A DNA stretch of 64,000 bases from Lautropia mirabilis (GTDB lineage: Bacteria > Pseudomonadota > Gammaproteobacteria > Burkholderiales > Burkholderiaceae_E): contig NZ_LR134378.1 in NCBI RefSeq assembly GCF_900637555.1, positions 878,001-942,000 of the forward strand, in the 5' to 3' direction. How positions within the stretch are numbered: the first letter of the stretch is position 1; every line of letters starts with the position of its first letter. Under the pieces are notes generated by a model. The model saw only the letters and a program-made list of their open reading frames with translations. It searched no databases and was not told where the DNA came from. The translations under genes were made by a program, and so were the position numbers. Positions 58,380 to 64,000 of this stretch are shown here, piece after piece.

Positions 58380-58745
58380 ATGGCACGTATTGCTGGAGTC
58401 AACGTTCCGGATCGTCAGCACACCGTCATCGGTCTGACGGCCATTTACGGCATCGGCCGGGCCCGTGCCCAGGCCATCTGCGCCGCGGTCGGTATCGAGC
58501 CTTCCAAGAAGGTCCGCGACCTGAGCGATGCCGAGATGGAGCGCATCCGTGATCAGGTTGGCCGTTTCGTCGTCGAGGGCGACCTGCGTCGCGAAGTCTC
58601 GATGTCGATCAAGCGCCTGATGGACCTGGGTTGCTACCGTGGCCTGCGCCACCGTCGTGGCCTGCCGGTCCGTGGTCAGCGTACCCGTACCAACGCACGC
58701 ACCCGCAAAGGTCCGAGCAAGGCCGGCGTGGCATTGAAGAAGTAA
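58380..58745 (+). CDS. rpsM: 30S ribosomal protein S13
   Basis: 121 residues, starting [30 protein letters not shown] and ending with [22 protein letters not shown]. First gene of the alpha operon. Confidence 0.98.
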   Translation: MARIAGVNVPDRQHTVIGLTAIYGIGRARAQAICAAVGIEPSKKVRDLSDAEMERIRDQVGRFVVEGDLRREVSMSIKRLMDLGCYRGLRHRRGLPVRGQRTRTNARTRKGPSKAGVALKK

Positions 58746-58761
58746 AGGAGCCTGAGCAAAG

Positions 58762-59175
58762 ATGGCACGTAATCCTACAGCGCAGCAGGTTGCGGCTTCC
58801 CAGCGCGCCCGCAAGAAAGTCAAGAAGAACGTTTCCGACGGCATCGCGCACGTCCACGCGTCCTTCAACAACACGATCATCACGATCACCGATCGCCAGG
58901 GCAACACGCTGTCGTGGGCCACTTCCGGGGGCGCCGGTTTCCGGGGTTCGCGCAAGTCCACGCCGTTTGCAGCCCAGGTGGCGGCTGAAGCCGCCGGCCG
59001 GGTCGCCATCGAGTATGGCATCAAGAACCTGGACGTCCGGATCAAGGGCCCTGGCCCTGGCCGTGACTCCTCCGTCCGCGCACTGAACGCGCTGGGCATC
59101 AAGATCCTGTCGATCTCGGACGTGACCCCGGTGCCGCACAACGGCTGCCGTCCGCCCAAGAAACGCCGTATCTGA
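58762..59175 (+). CDS. rpsK: 30S ribosomal protein S11
   Basis: 137 residues. It contains [23 protein letters not shown] and ends with [17 protein letters not shown]. The N-terminal 20 residues are lysine/alanine-rich. Confidence 0.98.
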   Translation: MARNPTAQQVAASQRARKKVKKNVSDGIAHVHASFNNTIITITDRQGNTLSWATSGGAGFRGSRKSTPFAAQVAAEAAGRVAIEYGIKNLDVRIKGPGPGRDSSVRALNALGIKILSISDVTPVPHNGCRPPKKRRI

Positions 59176-59267
59176 TTCTTCCAAGACCACCTTGTTCGAC
59201 CGGCGGGCACTGATGCCCGCGGCGGACTAACCGCGGCAAGAGCCGCGCAGCAACAAAGGAACGTAAA

Positions 59268-59891
59268 GTGGCACGTTATACCGGACCGAAGGCGAAACTC
59301 TCTCGCCGCGAAGGCACCGATCTCTTCCTGAAGAGCGCTCGTCGCTCCCTCGACTCCAAGGCCAAGGCCGACACCAAGCCTGGACAGCATGGTCGCACCA
59401 GCGGCCAGCGCACCAGCGACTATGGCCTGCAGCTGCGTGAGAAGCAGAAAGTCAAGCGCATGTACGGCGTCCTGGAGCGCCAGTTCCGTCGCTACTTCGC
59501 CGAAGCTTCCCGCAAGCGCGGCAACACCGGCGAGCTGCTGCTGCAGCTGCTGGAATCCCGTCTCGACAACGTCGTCTACCGCATGGGTCTGGCTTCCACC
59601 CGCGCCGAGGCACGTCAGCTGGTCTCGCACCGCGCCATCCTGGTCAACGGTGCCATCCTGAACGTCCCCTCCGCCGCCATCAAGCCCAACGACGTCATCT
59701 CCGTCAAGGAATCCGCCAAGAAGCAGGCCCGGATCGTCGACGCGCTGAACCTGGCTGAACAGCACAACTTCCCGTCCTGGGTCTCCGTGGACAAGAACAA
59801 GATGGAAGGTGTCTTCAAGGCCTACCCGGATCGGTCCGAGATCGCTGCCGACGTCAATGAAAGCCTGATCGTCGAGCTGTACTCGCGCTGA
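59268..59891 (+). CDS. rpsD: 30S ribosomal protein S4
   Basis: 207 residues beginning at a GTG codon with AAAGGAA 8 bases upstream. It contains [19 protein letters not shown] and the S4 RNA-binding domain [31 protein letters not shown]. Two small hairpins (GCGGGCA-CTGA-TGCCCGC and CGCGGC-AAGA-GCCGCG) occupy the 92-base spacer before it. Confidence 0.98.
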   Translation: MARYTGPKAKLSRREGTDLFLKSARRSLDSKAKADTKPGQHGRTSGQRTSDYGLQLREKQKVKRMYGVLERQFRRYFAEASRKRGNTGELLLQLLESRLDNVVYRMGLASTRAEARQLVSHRAILVNGAILNVPSAAIKPNDVISVKESAKKQARIVDALNLAEQHNFPSWVSVDKNKMEGVFKAYPDRSEIAADVNESLIVELYSR

Positions 59892-59915
59892 TCGGGTCAA
59901 GTGAGGTAAGTCCCT

Positions 59916-60995
59916 ATGCAGACTGCAATGCTCAAGCCACGCCTTGTGGAAGTCCAGGAGATCAGTGGACCTTCGCATGCTCGCGTGGTGATGGAGCCTT
60001 TCGAGCGTGGCTACGGCCATACGCTCGGCAACGCATTGCGGCGCGTGCTGCTGTCCTCCATGGTTGGCTACGCGCCGACCGAGGTGCAGATCGCCGGTGT
60101 GGTGCACGAGTATTCGACGGTGGACGGGCTGCGTGAAGACGTGGTCGATCTGCTGCTGAACCTGAAAGGCGTCGTTTTCAAACTGCGCGGCCGCAGCGAA
60201 GTGTTCCTCACGCTGCGCAAGGAAGTGCCCGGTCCGGTCAAGGCCTCCGATATCGAGCTGCCGCACGATGTCGAGATCATCAACCCCGATCACGTCATTG
60301 CGACGCTGACCGAGGGCGGCAAGCTGGACATGCAGATCAAGGTCGAGCAGGGCCGTGGCTATGTGCCCGGCAACATGCGCAACCTGGGTGACAGCAAGAC
60401 CATCGGCCGCATCGTTCTGGATGCCTCCTTCTCGCCCGTCCGGCGCGTCAGCTACGCGGTCGAAAGCGCCCGTGTGGAACAGCGTACCGACCTGGACCGT
60501 CTGCTGATCGACATCGAGACCAACGGCGCCATCGCGCCCGAGGAAGCGGTGCGCAAGTCGGCAGCCATCCTGGTTGACCAGCTGCAGGTGTTCGCCTCCA
60601 TCGAAGGCAACGATCCGGCTGTGCCCATCGGTGGCAGCCAGACCCCCATGGGCGCCACCATTGGCGGTCACGTTTCCAGCGTGCCGTCGGGCGTCGAAGG
60701 TCTGGGTGCCGGCGGTGCTGCTGGCTTCGGTGCGTCCACGGGCACGATCGATCCGATCCTGCTGCGTCCGGTCGACGACCTGGAGCTGACTGTCCGCTCT
60801 GCAAACTGCCTGAAGGCCGAGAACATCTATTACATCGGTGATCTGATCCAGCGCACGGAAAACGAGCTGCTGAAGACGCCGAACCTCGGTCGGAAGTCTC
60901 TCAACGAAATCAAGGAAGTGCTGGCGTCGCGTGGTCTGACGCTGGGGATGCGGCTGGACGACTGGCCGCCTGCCGGGTTGGAGCGTTCCAGCTGA
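59916..60995 (+). CDS. rpoA: RNA polymerase subunit alpha with expanded interdomain linker
   Basis: 359 residues, about 30 more than the 325-329 usual in proteobacteria. The N-terminal dimerisation domain (residues about 1-235, e.g. [21 protein letters not shown]) and the C-terminal DNA-contact domain ([49 protein letters not shown]) are normal. The excess lies in the linker between them, a glycine/serine/alanine/valine-rich stretch at about residues 228-286 (60600-60750). The linker sets the reach of the alphaCTD to UP elements and activators. Confidence 0.98.
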   Translation: MQTAMLKPRLVEVQEISGPSHARVVMEPFERGYGHTLGNALRRVLLSSMVGYAPTEVQIAGVVHEYSTVDGLREDVVDLLLNLKGVVFKLRGRSEVFLTLRKEVPGPVKASDIELPHDVEIINPDHVIATLTEGGKLDMQIKVEQGRGYVPGNMRNLGDSKTIGRIVLDASFSPVRRVSYAVESARVEQRTDLDRLLIDIETNGAIAPEEAVRKSAAILVDQLQVFASIEGNDPAVPIGGSQTPMGATIGGHVSSVPSGVEGLGAGGAAGFGASTGTIDPILLRPVDDLELTVRSANCLKAENIYYIGDLIQRTENELLKTPNLGRKSLNEIKEVLASRGLTLGMRLDDWPPAGLERSS

Positions 60996-61024
60996 ACCCG
61001 CTTCGAAAGAACAGGATCTGAATC

Positions 61025-61420
61025 ATGCGTCATCGTCTCGGCCTCAGAAAACTTAACCGTACCAGCGCGCATCGTCTCGCCATGCTGCGCAACATGACCA
61101 ACTCGCTGTTGCGTCATGAAGTCATCAAGACCACCCTGCCCAAGGCCAAGGAACTGCGTCGCGTCGTCGAGCCCATCATTACGCTGGGCAAGAAGCCGTC
61201 GCTGGCCAACCGCCGTCTGGCTTTCGATCGCCTGCGCGATCGTGAAATGGTGGTCAAGGTCTTCAACGAACTCGGTCCCCGCTACGCTTCGCGTCCGGGC
61301 GGCTATGTCCGCATCCTGAAGTTCGGCTTCCGGGATGGCGACAATGCCCCCATGGCTTACGTCGAGCTGCTGGACCGTCCCGAAGTGCCGGAAGGCGCCG
61401 AGGAAGAGAAAGCTGCGTAA
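61025..61420 (+). CDS. rplQ: 50S ribosomal protein L17
   Basis: 131 residues, starting [24 protein letters not shown]. Last gene of the ribosomal cluster. A terminator follows 45 bases after the stop. Confidence 0.98.
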   Translation: MRHRLGLRKLNRTSAHRLAMLRNMTNSLLRHEVIKTTLPKAKELRRVVEPIITLGKKPSLANRRLAFDRLRDREMVVKVFNELGPRYASRPGGYVRILKFGFRDGDNAPMAYVELLDRPEVPEGAEEEKAA

Positions 61421-61464
61421 GCAGTGAGCTCTGCCAGTGTCTTCGGGCACTGGCTCAGCAAAAG

Positions 61465-61491
61465 AAAATGCCGGGCTTGCCCGGCATTTTT
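61465..61491 (+). terminator. Intrinsic terminator after rplQ
   Basis: AAAATGCCGGG (61465-61475) pairs perfectly with CCCGGCATTTT (61480-61490) around a CTTG loop, and the stem ends in five Ts. It closes the alpha operon. Confidence 0.9.
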
Positions 61492-61616
61492 CATTTCGGG
61501 GGCACTGCGGATGGCAGCCACCCCTGTTCGTTCATCCCTGACGCTGCCAGCCCGCCAAGCGCCGCCATCCAGGGATCCGGACAGCGGCGCCCGCAGGCGG
61601 GCTCATGGGCTCGTCA

Positions 61617-63534
<1,918 letters not shown>

Positions 63535-63726
63535 GCCGCCATTATCCCGTAAACTCGCGCGCCCGGCTCCGACCGTCGTGGTTCCGGTCGCCGTGGCTCC
63601 CGGCCGATGGACGGTTGCCGCCAACGCGGCTGGGGGCAAAAAGTTTGATCAGGCGCAACGATTTGTCCGCCCATCGTCGCTATGCTTGGGCGATCCTGAA
63701 CTAGCTACGAGTAGGTCAATAGGAAC

Positions 63727-64000
63727 ATGCGGACGACAGGAACGATGGCAGCGCGACTGGGCATGCAGGATGCCTGTGATTGCCGAGAGACGGCAGCGAC
63801 GACGGAAGTGTCGGGCATTGCCCTGCGGCTGACCCAGTACCTGCGGCCGCGTGCGCTGGCCGGCCTGGCTGCCGGGCTGATGCTGTGCGCCGCCGGCCCG
63901 CTCATGGCCCAGGAGGCCGCCAAGGAAGAAGGGCCGCTCAAGCCGGACCTCAAGGCCGGCCAGGAAACGGTCGAGGAAGTCTGTGCCGCGTGTCACGGCG
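63727..64000 (+). CDS. c-type cytochrome (partial, runs off the right edge)
   Basis: 91 codons are visible. The ATG at 63727 has AGGA 4 bases upstream; an in-frame ATG at 63745 is possible. After a hydrophilic start, a hydrophobic segment with a cleavage-like end (ALAGLAAGLMLCAAGPLMAQ, about residues 42-61) predicts a signal peptide with an unusually long n-region. The last visible residues are VCAACHG, a CxxCH haem c attachment motif. In related genomes a cytochrome c4-type gene sits here, divergent from engB and followed by ResB/CcsA maturation genes. Only the first motif is visible, so the subclass is not certain. Confidence 0.82.
   Translation, partial: MRTTGTMAARLGMQDACDCRETAATTEVSGIALRLTQYLRPRALAGLAAGLMLCAAGPLMAQEAAKEEGPLKPDLKAGQETVEEVCAACHG

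Overview
The window is about 64 kb of GC-rich chromosomal DNA from a betaproteobacterium, most likely of the order Burkholderiales. Supporting this are the order tRNA-Tyr / tRNA-Gly / tRNA-Thr / tuf / tRNA-Trp / secE / nusG / rplKAJL / rpoBC, two protein-identical tuf genes, the order hemB / engB / c-type cytochrome, and beta-type RpoB, RpoC and RpoA sequences. The sugar genes (amylosucrase, LamB-type porin, SUT/GPH-type transporter) would suit a sucrose-exposed, for example oral, relative such as Lautropia. That genus guess is inference only.

Layout. (1) 1-4270, minus strand: glycogen breakdown genes glgX (cut by the window edge) and glgP. (2) 4671-5052: a consensus-like promoter and tRNA-Tyr and tRNA-Gly. 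(3) 5095-15396: about 10 kb of accessory genes lying between tRNA-Gly and tRNA-Thr. They are two small paralogous membrane proteins, a Crp/Fnr-type regulator, a DUF2946 protein, a Dcu-type C4-dicarboxylate transporter, a DsbA-like protein, a group III truncated haemoglobin, a CysJ-like diflavin reductase, a flavin reductase fused to a MarR-like domain, an HpaR-type regulator and a metallo-beta-lactamase-fold lipoprotein. (4) 15704-30212: tRNA-Thr, tuf, tRNA-Trp, secE, nusG, rplK, rplA, rplJ, rplL, rpoB and rpoC, ending in a clear terminator. (5) An orphan HicB-like gene, then the str operon rpsL-rpsG-fusA-tuf plus rpsJ (30981-36358), closed by a strong intrinsic terminator. (6) 36382-46147: a second accessory block that splits rpsJ from the rest of the S10 operon. 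It holds an NCS2 purine permease, a DHA2 exporter, a secreted subtype-B tannase interrupted by an in-frame amber codon, and a minus-strand sucrose operon (amylosucrase, LamB-type porin, MFS sugar transporter). (7) 46637-61491: the rest of the S10 operon (rplC to rpsQ) with its own promoter, a terminator, a new promoter with a long leader, the spc operon (rplN to secY, infA, rpmJ) and the alpha operon (rpsM, rpsK, rpsD, rpoA, rplQ). (8) 61614-64000: hemB, engB and the start of a c-type cytochrome.

How the genes work together. Most of the window is core transcription and translation machinery. The sucrose operon would bring sucrose through the outer membrane (porin) and inner membrane (MFS), and amylosucrase would turn it into alpha-1,4-glucan plus fructose. 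GlgP and GlgX at the left edge can mobilise such a polymer. No entirely novel system is evident. The most noteworthy points are the split S10 operon with its sugar/tannase island, the amber-interrupted tannase, the globin/diflavin-reductase/DsbA-like cluster, the HpaR plus MarR-fused reductase pair without an oxygenase, an expanded linker in RpoA, and a possible coupled small ORF in front of rpsH.
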